From Endomychus coccineus (taxonomy: Eukaryota > Arthropoda > Insecta > Coleoptera > Endomychidae): a DNA stretch of 64,000 nucleotides. A program made the translations under genes and the position numbers. The notes below the pieces were generated by a model. The model saw only the letters and a list, made by a program, of their open reading frames with translations, searched no databases and had not been told where the DNA came from. The DNA lies in NCBI GenBank assembly GCA_958510875.1, contig OY294068.1:68922633-68986632 (forward strand), in the 5' to 3' direction. Positions 37,001 to 49,000 of this stretch are shown here, piece by piece. Every line of letters begins with the position of its first letter. Within the stretch, counting starts at the first letter, position 1.

Positions 37001-40000
37001 GCTGTGCTGAAGGTTACCCTGCAAAATTTTTATTTTGCCCGCCATTTTGTGTAATCCCGGCTAAAGGAAAATGCCCTCAGCCTGGGCACGTACGTTAGGA
37101 AAGGCCGAGAGGCCTCGGCCTTTCCCTATTTCTGAGAGGAGGGGTCAGTGCTTTCAATTGGCCCCTGCTCTTTCGTAGAGGGCCCTAGTAATGTTACTTG
37201 GGCCCACGTTGCTCTGACGAAAGGCTGGAAGTCCATCGTCCCCAAGCGGTCAATGAACTCCTGATCCAGCCAGACGATCAGTCTTAGCCCGTTGGGCTCT
37301 TCCTTCCTCTCGAGTATGCCCCAAGGGGTGGCTCTGAGCCCCGGATTTTGTTTCTCCAGGGCACCTAAGGTATCCTGGTTTGACGGTTGCTTTTTCCCAG
37401 GCAGCCAAAACATCGCCCGCCTCCTTCTGGGGAGAGCTTTCGGCTCTACCGCGAGGATATTGACGTTTTTCCAAGGCTTTATGGTGGCTATCACTTGTAA
37501 TAGCCACTCCTTGGAAGCGGAGTCCGCTGCTGTGATAAGCAGACAACGCTTCCACAGCCTTATTGGATGGAAGCGGGGGGCAGGGCCTCCTCCGTCAGCG
37601 CGGAGACCGCGTCTCCCACTGCGTCTGTGAACTCCAGGAGTTCATCGGGAGTGAAGCCTGCATCCTGCCTGCCCTCCCGAAAGACGGCAAGCTGCAAGAT
37701 TCCTTCCCCGGTGAGAGCCACCGCATAGCAGCCCGCCGCAGGCCCTTGAGGTCTGCGGCGTTTAACCACGCGGGTGCTCTCGGGGGTGGACGCCGGAGTT
37801 CGGGGGCGTTTGATGGCCCCCAAGCTTGGCGTCTTACTTTCGGAAGGCGCCGGAGGCGGCAGGCTACCGGGGACCCGATTTAACGGAGTCCCTGGCCTCC
37901 CGCATCCTCCGGCGACGCTTCCTCTCGGCCCCACAAATGTTGGGCCGTTTCACTTTGACCTTGCCCAGCGCCCTGAACAAGGTATTTATCTCCTCGGGGT
38001 CTTCTTGCCAGATCCCCGGGGGATGTTCGGTGGATTGTGAGTCGCTGGTAGGCACCGAGGAGGAGCCTACCTGCGAAGAGGAGGAAGTTACCAGTAAGGA
38101 GCCTTCCGAGAGTTGGAGGATGGAAGGTACCGGAGAGGAGCCTTCCGAGGGTTGGGAAGAGGAAGGCACCCCTGAGGAGCCTTCTCCAGGGAAGGAGAGG
38201 GAGAAGGGAATGGAGGCACCGGTACGGAGCCTCCTTGGGTTTTAGGGTTTTTGTTTTGGTTGGTATTCATATTTGATCCCACGAGTGATGGGGAAAGGTT
38301 GGTCGCCATCCGCAGAGCCTCATACGGATGGAAGGTCTGCATACTACTGGGATTCGACCCGGTTTCCCAGAGGAACCGTTCGCGACACTGTACCCCAGTG
38401 CCATTCAGCCCTTGGCACGGTAGTCTCACACCTTGGCTTGGGTTTTTGGGGCATCTGGTCCGGGACCCCTTATTCAGTATATTCGGGGCTATCCAGGTAC
38501 AGACAAGTCTGTTCCTGGACATTCGGCTATCCACCACCTGCCGACTCGCCTGGTAACTGACACCCCGAAGCCCTAAGAAATATTGTAATCGCGCTAATCT
38601 TAAAACTTTCATTTCTAAGAATGTTCTGAAAGTTATATTGAAACCCGGGACTCAATTTACGTAGTATGATTTCATCGGTGGGACTGCATTTACGTAGGAA
38701 TATGGAAATGGGACTCAGTTTACGATTTCCACTCAGTTCTGCTGTAATATTTCTAATAAGGTCTGACAACCTTTTTCTATCACCTCATAGGTATTCAACA
38801 TCTGGTTCGAAAGTAGATACTTGAAGGTAATGTTTTTGGTTTCAGTCGCCTACAGATATTGTTGACATGTATTCGTATATTATAAGAATATTACTAAACA
38901 GTGGATTCTTATATTTCATATACTAAAGCATTGATGTGTTACAATCTCGATTATTCATGTTTCTGTTCGTTTAGGCGACGTGGGCCCTTTCTTATTGCAT
39001 TTGGTGCGATAAGGACGCTTTGTGCTAATACAATTAGTCTTAAGAAAACCCGTTTAGACGTAATAACTCTTCTGATGATGGTCGTGAGACCGAATATTAC
39101 ACTAAATTTTTTTGTGGATCGCAACGGAAATGCTTATTGGAATTGATATTATGTCTGTTTTTCAATTGATCATGGAATCGAGACGAATATGAAATTCTAG
39201 CTAATATTCTGATCACTTCAATATTGAAGATCATATACTGTAATTAAAATAAATGCTCAACTATTCAAAAACCAATGTTTTTATCCACAGTTATCGACAG
39301 TACAATTGCAAGCTAGGGAAAAATTGTGATTGGGAAGGTAGACTAAAGGACCTGAAATTGCATGCCTTGGGTTATCATAATGGTGAAGTATCACCATCAG
39401 AAAAGTTTGAATTTTCATGGGATATCAACGAGAGCCCAAACGCAGGATCTGTTACGGTGAGTACAACGATTACATATTTTTGAACTGACTTGGGCTTAAG
39501 CTTATTATACAAGAACTTAATCCAGTTCGGAAATAAGGGGGGGGGGGTAATCTGTCGACTAGCAATGTTCAAATATTTTTCTTTTCCATCCTTCATATGT
39601 TAGAATTTTGTCAATTTCCAAAGATTCCAGCAAGTTTAGTTTCGAGCCTTTCTCAGCTGTACGTAAAATATGTAAACTATCTAATAGAAAATGCGCGTCC
39701 TATTTGGCCGATACAAAAGGAATCGCATCCCTGACAAGATAGTTCATAAACTCCAAATTTGTCAATTGTTTTTGTTTTGTCTTTATTATTGAATGAGATA
39801 TGCCCTAATTTGGAATTGGGCTTAAATGCAATATTTAAGTTATCATGTTTTAAAATCTTAAGAATTTTTTCAATGATTTTCCTAAAATAATTTGGACTAA
39901 CAAATTATTTTTTATTTGGCTCTGTTATTTACGGGTTGATTAATTTAGTTATTATTTGGGATGAATAACTATTATTTACTGCCATCTGTTCTTGTGAGTG

Positions 40001-43000
40001 TCAAATCCAAAAATCAATAGAACTTTTTATCTCAGTTTCTACTGTAAAGTTTATTTTCGTGTGAATTGAATTCAGAAATAAGAGAGAGAGTTATCTGAAT
40101 TGTCTAATTGTCCCTTCAAAAATATGTTAAAATATCATCTACATAACTATGGTAGAAAATTATATGTTCACTACTAAGTTGTGTACAAAATTTTTATCTT
40201 CAAGAAAAGACATGAAAATTTCTGATATAAGCGAGCTAAGAGGATTACCGTCCAGTTGAATTGAAAATAATTTTGATTGATTCAAAATTGAGAATATAGA
40301 AGTAATTTATGTGGAATTACTGGATTGATTTTACTAATAATATCGGTTAAAATCATAAGACGTTGTCCGGACGGTATATTTGTAAACATGTTACAAACAT
40401 AGAAGGAAACTAATTCACTGTTACACGGGATATTAACAAATTCGATCTTTCTAACAAGATCTACTGAGTTTCTTATTTTTATTTATTTTTAGCTTACTTA
40501 TTAACATAAAAGATCAGTCCACAAACAAAGTCCTAAGAAAGACTGGTGCACAAGTAGGTAAACTAAAAAATATAACAAAACCACATCAGATGATGCCACG
40601 CGCAGAGCGTGCTCCCAAAAATTACAAAATAGAAGAAACTTGTATATAAAACATAATAGCTACCATTAACATTAACGAGGAAGGATCACAAAGGTCATTC
40701 TTCACCACAAACTACAACGATCAGGGTCACAGCAAAAATGCTTCCACAATTTCCCTCCTAAATGCGACAATACCATCATGAAATATATCCACTGTTACAT
40801 TTAAATTGTTGTAGAGTTGCATCATTCTGTTAACCGGGCTGTTGATTCCAACCGCCAAAATTTATCGAAAATAAAGATGTATCTTTCGCATTTGCTCTAG
40901 GAACTCTTAAGTTCAAAAGAGGTGTGCCCACCATATTATGTACGATCTTAAAGAAAAAAATAAATCTGATATCTTCCTTCTATCACTTGATGATTGTAAA
41001 TTAAATAAAGATAGCCGTTCGTTGTATGTTCCATGCATCGGATATACTCCAAATCTCGTAAAATATAAATATACTGTAAATCTTCGCTGCACAGATTCTA
41101 TTCTATTAGATTTTGTCGCAAAGTAAGGTGACCAGACAGAAGAACAATACTCCAAATGGGCACTCACATACGCAAAATAAAGTCTCCTGAGTGTATCTTC
41201 ACTCCTAAACTGCCTCCCCATTCTCAAAATGAACCCCATCATCTTATTAGACCTTTTGAATTATAGCATCTATATGAGGAATAAAGGTGAGTTTACCGTC
41301 AAAGAATACACCGAGGTCCCTAACCTGCCTAACTTTAGGTGAATTATGTAAATATATATTATAAGCACTGTCAATTATATTGACCGTATTCCTCGAAAAG
41401 GTGACAACACTACATTTGGAGTAATTGAGGTATAATTTATTAGATTTGCACCAATCTGCAAGTTTATCCAAGTCCATCTGCAATATAATCATATCTTGCT
41501 GGTTCCTGATTCCACGAAGTATCTTCAAATCATCAGCATATAAAAGAATGTTAGAGCTAAATTGATAGTAAATATCATCCACAAAGATAGCAAACAGAGT
41601 GGGACCAGAAACAGGTCCCTGTATCACGCCCGACAATGCAATGTAAATATCTGAAAGAAACCCGTTACATGCAACACTAATACAACCACAGCGTCTTGAA
41701 AGATAGGATTCGAACCAGGAGTTCAAACTTCCGCATACTCAAAAGAGCTCAAGTTTCCTAAGAAGCAGTTGAATATTAACCCTAAACAGCATCAAATTCA
41801 ACTCCTTTATCAACAGTATTACAGACGTAACTAGTATATTCTTCTGAGTTGGTAACTGTAGATTTATTTGTCATAAAACCATGTTGGCACGTTTTTAAAT
41901 ATGGTTTTATTAGTGTGATAGAATTAGCTTTTTGGAGTTTTTAATTCTGAGTTCGGAGAAAAAGTTGCTTTAAGTGGATAATTATGATACAAATTGAAGG
42001 AACTAAAATCGAACACTTTTTGATCGTCGCAAATGGTTAAAAAAAATGGTAAAAATTGCCAAAACCGGTTTATCGCGTCGGACATCGTCGGATTGAATTA
42101 AAAAGAAAAAAGCTTACAATAAACTTATGCGCCGTGAAAAGACGGAAAAATAGAGCTGTAGATGAACCCGATTGGTCCAGCGGTGACCCCGCAAATTGCA
42201 AAAAAACATCGATTTTGCTCAATATTTCAAAAATTCTTAACTCTTGTTCTTTTGAGTATTATGGGCTGAGTGTTGATAAGTTGTAGCTTTTGTGCCCACC
42301 AAGTACCACACACAATTTCAGGTAGATCGGATGTACACTTTTTTTGCAAACCGCAAAAAAAAGCGCTTTTGTAAAATGGCCCTAAAAAAGTTTTACGGGA
42401 TCATCTTTTTCAATAGTTAATGAACAACTTACCAAATTTGCAACCTCTTATCTTCCGTAAGAATTGCTAAAACAATTATTTTAAATAATGGTATTTCGTG
42501 CGCTTGGCTGTGCGGTGCGCGTGAAATGTAGAGCCGCCGCGCTATAATTCTCGTAAAAAACAACAATATCTCGGGGACCCTTGCTCGAAAATCGATGTTT
42601 TTTTAATTCGTACTAACATTCAATAATATTAAGGTTGAACGTATTTCAAACTTTTAGTAATGTCGGAAGTTCTCTAAAAAAATATATTGCGCTATTCGAT
42701 CTATTCATTATTACTATTACTTTAAAATTTCAGCTCTTACGGCCGGTTCCATAATGAAATTAAAGTGACTTTAAATATTAAAGTTGACTTTATGTTTTGA
42801 AACCGGTTCCATAAACATGCTTCAAAGATAAAGTAGCCTTTACCGCCGCTTAAAGTTGAAGTCCCGATTTCGGCGCTTTACTACTAAAGTTGTCTTTAAA
42901 TAGAAACATAACCTGCCTGAACTACCTCGTTTGTCAATTTGATCTCTATATTTACGAAAAACATCAATCAAAAGAATCGAAATGAATAATGTTGCTTATG

Positions 43001-46000
43001 ATTCAAGTTCAAGCTCGTCGTCCGAGGATGAGGAATTTATAATATGATCTGATGATTGAAAGTCTACAGAAAAAGAGAAGATTCCTTAAACAAATATGAC
43101 GATTTTGATTTTTTTGAAAGAGGCAGATTAACGAAACCCACTGTACTTTCCCTATTGGAAAAAATAGAACATCTGATATCATTTCCTACAAACAGGTGGG
43201 CAATTGTTTTATCATACATATCTTTGGATTATTATTAAATGGTATTGGAACTATTAATTGTAATTTTGTTTCTCAATCATCAATCTTTCCTTGTAAATTT
43301 CATCCAATAGCAATAGTTTCTGCGGTTGTAAAATTAACTCCCCTGTTGCACATCTTTTCGATATCCTTCTTTTTATCGCACATTATTGTTAATAAATATG
43401 CGAATCCTCAGTAAATTATAATGCGAATGAAGCCGTATCTAGAAATAAAGCCTGGAGCCACAAGCTGCAAAGTATGGGACACAAAGAGTTCTATATATAC
43501 AGTAGACAACTAAGCCTTTCATTGGTATTTTAAAGGACATTCTGCCCTTCTCGCACATGTACTGCGCTCTCACTCGCACGATGTGCGCGCCTTATACTTA
43601 TTCTTGTATTCTTAAGCTCTTTATGATAGAAGGGGAGACCGTGCGAGTGAGAGCGCACTAACATGTACGAGAAGGACAGAATATCCGACTAGTTACCAGT
43701 ACTTTCCTATGCTTAACACACTACTTGTCTACTCTATATATAGAACTCTTTGATGGGACAACGAACGAACGAACCCATGTAATAGAATTCACTGGTTTGG
43801 GAAAGCCAAACCACAGAATGAAAAGTATAATCACCAATATTCTTCGGTCTAACGTCTGCTGGATCTCAAAATCAGCTGTTTATAGTATCGCGCCAAGCAA
43901 ATATCTGAATTCCAGTACTGCCAACCAAAACAAATAATCTTAAAGTCGACTTTAGCTGAAGGAGACATGAGGTCCCGTTATGGAACCCGATTAACTTTAA
44001 ATAATTTTAAAGTAACTTTTACCTTAAAAATTCTTTAACTAAAGGCGCTTGCTTTTAAGGATTCATTATGGAAGCGGCTGTTAATCTTTAAAAGAACAAG
44101 AATTATGAATCTTTGAAATTTCGAGCAAAATCGACGGTTCTTTGTAATTTGCGGGGTCACCGCTGCACCAATCGAGTTCATCCGCAGCTCATTTTTTCCG
44201 CCTTTTCATGGCGCATAAGTTTATTGAAATCTTTTTTCTTTTTAACTCTATCCGATGATGTCCGACGCGAAAAACCGGTTTTGGCCATTTTTACCATTTT
44301 TTTTGGACCATTTGCGACGATCAAAAAGTGTTCTATTTTAGTTCCTTCAATTTGTATCATAATTATCTACTTAAGGCAATTTTTTTCTCCGAACTCAGAA
44401 TTATGCAAAAATTACCGACATTTATTGCTAATTCTATCACACTATTATATGTGCAGCATGAACTGTTTATACGAATGACTACTTTACTATATATTGGTGT
44501 GTTAACAGCCCCCTTCCACTTATCAGGAAAAATACCATTTGCAAGTTGCAAAGGGATTTGTTTATATAGTATTGACAAAGGGTAGGCCAACGTGTGCGCA
44601 CATTGCCTTACGAAGTATGGATGAATTCCGTCGGGCCCATTTCCCTAGCTCGAATCCAAACTTCTCAGACAAACTTCTCAGACACATATCTACTTGATTG
44701 ATGTTTAAAGTAAATGACTGCAGAGTACCTATGATCGATGTATTTTCATCACTATAAACTGATTTGAAATACTTTGCATATAAGTTTGATATGTCCTGGG
44801 AACCCACTTCCAGATACATTACTTTTGGAAATGCACTATTAGTCTTCATGGACTTTATGTAGGATCAAACATTTTTACAATCTGTTTTTATGTTGGTTTC
44901 AATCATCTGTATATATTTCGTATGACATACCTTCATTTCAAGTTTAACTTTGGATCTGTACAATTATAATCTGTAACATTTCGATATATTTTATAACTTT
45001 TATGATTTTTGGTTTAAGTTAATATAATGAATAAGCTTTGGGGAAACCAAATAGGATATTTACCATTACTGACACTACAGTTTCATGCTATGTTCAGATG
45101 AAAAATGTTTAAGTTTCCTAAAAGAATTATTCAATTTGATTTGTAATTTTCTAGTTGGGCTATTGATATACTTAGGACTATTCTTTATGATTTTTTTTCA
45201 TATAATTTAGGTGCGCGTGTGTTCTTATCTGTACAATGAAATATTTCTCATTTTGTGAATAAAACGTAGAAAGAATGCTTTTTGATTGACTTTGTACAAT
45301 ACACTCACAAGAACAGATAACAACATTTCTTACTAGGATATTATGATCCCATCAGATTCGTTCAGTCCCAGATCACATTCAATAATATGTTCGAGAGGAA
45401 ATAAAAACAATTAAGCAAATCGTAGTGAATAATAACTAAATTAATTAACCGTAAACCACAAAACCACATTTACTTCAGTATACACCCAAAAGTTAAAATT
45501 CAAGAAGAAAAAAGATTTATTAGTATACCGAATTTTGGAAAAATCACTGAAAAAATCAATAACATTTTGGAACATCATACTTGAATATAGCATTTAAGCC
45601 TAATTCAAAATTACGGCATATATTATTCAATAATAAAAACAAATTTATAAATCTGGAGCTTAAAGGCTATATTGTAAGGAATGTGCCTCCTCTTGTAACG
45701 GTCATACAGGACCATCTTTTTCTATTAGGCTTAATGAACATAAAATTATGGTAGGTACCAATGAGAGAAATATTTTTCATTACTTTATACCGGGATATCA
45801 AAAATTATCTTGGTCAAGGGTGGTTGTGGAATCTAAAACGTGTGTCTTACTTTACATTTGAAATGATTATGTCACTGTCACACTGACATCATCAATAACC
45901 TACAAATTTCATACCTATTTATTTCAGTTGTAAAACAATAATGAACTACAAATTATGAAATAACGGTTTTAGTAACAAGAAAAACTAAATTACAGTAATT

Positions 46001-49000
46001 TTTGGAAATGTCCCCCGTTTTGTTCGATGCACAAGTAGTTCATTATTGTTTTACAACTGAAATAAATAGGTATGAAATTTGTAGGTTATTGATGATGTCA
46101 GTGTGACAATGATATGATTATTTCGTAAAGTAAGACACACGTTTTAGATTCCACAACCACCCTTGACCAAGATAATTTTTGATATCCCGGTATAATGTTG
46201 ATACAGGTTTTTGATTTTTTATTGATTTCCAAAAGTTTAAGTTCAGTGGTTTTATTTGCCAGGTAAATGTATTATCTCTTATTCCGATTACAAATAGACT
46301 ATTGGCCTATTTGATGGAATAAGAAATTTTATGAAGTTATTTGCAACAAGCAAAAGTTTGTTATTAAATGAATGAAAAACAGCATTCTTAATTTGAATAC
46401 ATTTTCTATATGGTGTATTTAGAACAGTGAATTTATCTTGAACCGGTCCCGAGGCAAAGGCCTAATTACTATCCACATTTAAAAAAATCATTGATCAGTA
46501 GTTTCAAATGGGAAGGTACATAAATAAACAAGTATATAGGAATATGAGGCGAGGGAGAGTAGTGGTAAAATGAGGAATTTTGTTTCTTGCAGCTCTTCGC
46601 TATGGGGGATCAACTTTTCTACTTCCATAGGCAAGTCGATGATGAAAATATTTTTTTCTGGATGGAACTTCTTGGAAACTCAGAAGATACTATTTTATAT
46701 GGATTTCAGGTAACTGGAACGTCAAATTTCAATTCAATTTATTACTCAATATAACCATTCTTTTAAATGTTATTGTTTTAAGAGTAGATTCTTAAGCAAT
46801 GGTGACATTATTTTTTTGCTATGCCTTGTGCTAAATTCTCTAACCTCACTTTTATACCCGATAAATTGAAATCGACGCTATCGAAGATAATGATCCGAAA
46901 TTATAGGGGGTTGTAATTTTGATTTGTTGAATATTATTTTTATTTCCATTTTTTCGAGACTCCTAACCAAGAGCTTTTGCAGCTTTTATACAATCTATAC
47001 ATCCGTCCAACACTTGAATATAGCAAGATCATATGAAGCCTCATTCAATAGGAGACTTCAGAAGACGCCGAATAAGACGACTTAGTTATTTTTTGAATAT
47101 GCGGTAGAGGGCGCTGGGTGCGTTACTTTTCGGCGATTTTTTCATCCTCAACATATTCGAGAATAATTTTTTTGTCTTCTTTGCACATTCCCTGGTTCAT
47201 AATTATATTGCAAACAAATAAAGTACTCTTGTTGAAGGTCTCAAAATTTCACCATTTTCGAGAAAAACTCGTTTGAATGAACATAACAAAAATTCATTAT
47301 CAAATTTACTTACTACCGAAATCGCGTATGTTCATTTAAACGCTTTTTTCTCGAAAACGGTGAGATTTTGAGAACCTCAACAAGAGTACATTATTTGTTT
47401 GAAATAAAATTGTAAACCAGAAAAATGTATAAAGAAAACAAAAACATTATTCTCTAACAAGTTAAGGCTAAAAGAATGGCTGAAAAGTTGCGCACTCAGT
47501 GCCCTCTACCACATAATCAAAAACTAACTAAAACATCTTATTCGGCGTTTTCTGAAAGTACCAGATTCCAACGAAATATCTGTAACTGCATAGGAGCTAC
47601 AGCAAAATTTCGTTAAAAAAAATTAAATTCAACGCCCTGTATATTCGAAATGAAAGAAGATAGGACCATAGCTTATATGAGGAATCTGATTATTTTTGTA
47701 AAATCTACCTTTCCGTGCATTTACGGGAGGTCTTTACAAAACACCCTGTATAAGCCAACAGTATAATGAACGAAATATTTCAGAAATGGCTTTTTATTAT
47801 GAAAGTACAAAAAAGTAACAACAATACTACGAATTCACGTATGATAAAAAGAAAAACACTGGTACATATCGGTAAATTGCAAGCCCTACATACTGTTTTG
47901 GTTCTCTTTTCTACGTTCTTCTACGCGCAACTGCGGCATCTTCCTCTAATTGTTGTCACAACTGGTAGATGGTCTCCAACGTTTATCAAATTAGTTGAAG
48001 ATGAAGATGATCTACCATACGAGCGTTTTCTACCTACAGAAGCATTTTTGTGACCTGTATACACTAGAGCTTCTGAGTGGTTCACCAGAAAATTGATAAA
48101 AGGAATGTTAGGTTTATTACGCAGCTCCTTGAAAATGATCCAAGCATTAACAGCAGTAAGAGCTCATTAACATTTTTCCACCTTTTCAAAGACTTCATGG
48201 AGGCCAGTTAGTTGATCTGACAGATCCACACTGCCCATGTATGAGTTATAACATTGTATTGCTTCAGGACATTCAGGTAATATAATTTTCGACCCATCTT
48301 TGCCTGTTGGTTTTACCTCAACTATTTTATTTTCATGGCAGTTGTTGAGAACCAAAACTTGTTTGGTATCCATTCAGAGAAATCTGTTGGTACCATTATC
48401 ATCTTGTATGCTTTCACTATCACATCTGTTTCTTTTTTTATTGTCAAATTTGGGCATATTTCTTCTTCTAGAGATAGATACATGCTCTCACTGCAGAAAA
48501 TGGTATTGTGTCTATTAAATTAACTGATGTGAAAAACCGATCAAAACAAAAAGACATGTCCTGTAAATTTTAGGAGAGCGTGAATTTATTGTTAATAAGT
48601 TCATACTTTCCCAAACCACTGTTAAACAGAACTTCACTATTCTGTAAGATCTATATGTATTTCCCTTAATTCTGGTTGAATAAATACTGATGATTATTAT
48701 TGTTTTCTATTTTATCTGCGTCTATGAGGATTAAATTGTTTTCTTTTAATTTCTGATTAATAGATTTGACTTTAGATGCATCTAGATATATTACTGAATT
48801 GTTTTTTATTTTTAGACAATGAGAGTGATTGACCTATTTCTAATTTGGTTAATATAGAATTATTCACGTCAATTCTTTAAAGCTAATTCTACTTCAGCAA
48901 AAGCAACGTTTTCAAGTTATTATTAAAAGTGGTATAAAACAAAGTAATTGTTCTTCAATTCAATCATAATGATAAATTAACGTAGAGTAACGGCTTCTAC

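Larger units (their letters stand above)
33446..38577 (-). mobile_element. Full-length Loa-type LINE, 5.13 kb, with 12-bp target duplication
   Basis: AAATATTGTAAT stands immediately outside both ends (33,434-33,445 and 38,578-38,589), and the interrupted palindrome resumes exactly there. The 3' end on the - strand is a (TTGA)n tail (caatcaatc on the + strand). ORF1 lies at 38,309-37,126 and ORF2 at ~37,025-33,792. GC content is visibly higher than in the surroundings. Both ORFs have stops or frameshifts, so it is a dead but complete copy. A truncated relative lies at 13,708-14,195. Confidence 0.9.
32335..38748. mobile_element. ~1.27-kb palindromic element with insect telomere-like TTAGG runs, split by a LINE
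   Basis: The left arm (32,335 to ~32,790) and the right arm (~32,800 to 33,445, resuming at 38,578-38,748) are inverted copies. Blocks include tatgcctacgtaaact-like ends, tactacgtaaattgagtccc, gttacaatatttgc, and gacctgacaacc near the centre. Runs of (TTAGG)n in the left arm (32,533-32,555; 32,637-32,656) appear as (CCTAA)n in the right arm (32,982-33,000; 33,114-33,149; 33,254-33,290; 33,392-33,410). The right arm repeats a unit of ~115-150 bp about four times, each with one CCTAA run. The central spacer is about 50 bp. The LINE at 33,446-38,577 has landed in the right arm. Confidence 0.8.
42740..44080. mobile_element. PIF/Harbinger element with TTA target duplication
   Basis: TTA stands at 42,737-42,739 and again at 44,081-44,083. 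The ends, cggccggttccataatgaa and the complement cagccgcttccataatgaa, are inverted repeats matching at 17 of 19 positions. TWA duplication is the signature of PIF/Harbinger. A transposase N-terminus lies inside at 42,982-43,200, so this is a deletion derivative of an autonomous element. It has inserted into the fold-back element and itself carries a hAT MITE. Confidence 0.88.
41944..44401. mobile_element. Fold-back element with ~0.32-kb inverted repeats and TA target site
   Basis: Ends ATTCTGAGTTCGGAG (left) and its complement (right) are flanked by TA (41,942-41,943; 44,402-44,403). The arms run 41,944-42,257 and 44,084-44,401 and share blocks such as acaaattgaaggaactaaaa, ccgtcttttcacgg-like text and gcggtgaccccgcaaat in mirror order. 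Between the left arm and the Harbinger insertion is ~480 bp without coding signal. Beyond the TA, a further 17-bp inverted match (gtgtgatagaattagc / complement) occurs in the LINE flanks, so the palindromy extends past the element. Confidence 0.75.
40488..45240 (-). mobile_element. Jockey/CR1-type LINE, split by a fold-back element
   Basis: Upstream part on the - strand (45,240-44,405): YINSPTRKLQIKLNNSFRKL, MIETNIKTDCKNV, NLYAKYFKSVYSDENTS and LSILYKQIPLQLANGIFPDK (RT fingers, with WKGAV). Downstream part (41,900-40,910): CQHGFMTNKSTVTN, then MNSWFESYLSRRCGCISVAC, IQGPVSGPTLFAIFVDDI (motif B), NILLYADDLKILRG (motif C), LDKLADWCKSNKLYLNYSKC and, in the next frame, LRRLYFAYVSAHLEYCSSVW. The 3' UTR ends in aaaataaataaaaataag at about 40,490. 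The fold-back at 41,944-44,401 has removed or displaced motif A. Stops occur in all parts. Confidence 0.78.

Noticed and set aside
37250..38560. Overlapping frames on both strands in LINE ORF1
   Set aside because: Only the - strand frames show the DUF4780-like pattern and Pro-rich N-terminus; the others are shadows in GC-rich sequence.
41706..41725. ggattcgaaccaggag, a tRNA B-box-like word
   Set aside because: It encodes SWFESYL of the LINE RT on the - strand and no tRNA fold surrounds it.
44113..44478. 121-codon + strand frame at the right arm of the fold-back
   Set aside because: Runs through the inverted repeat and into LINE sequence that is coding on the other strand.
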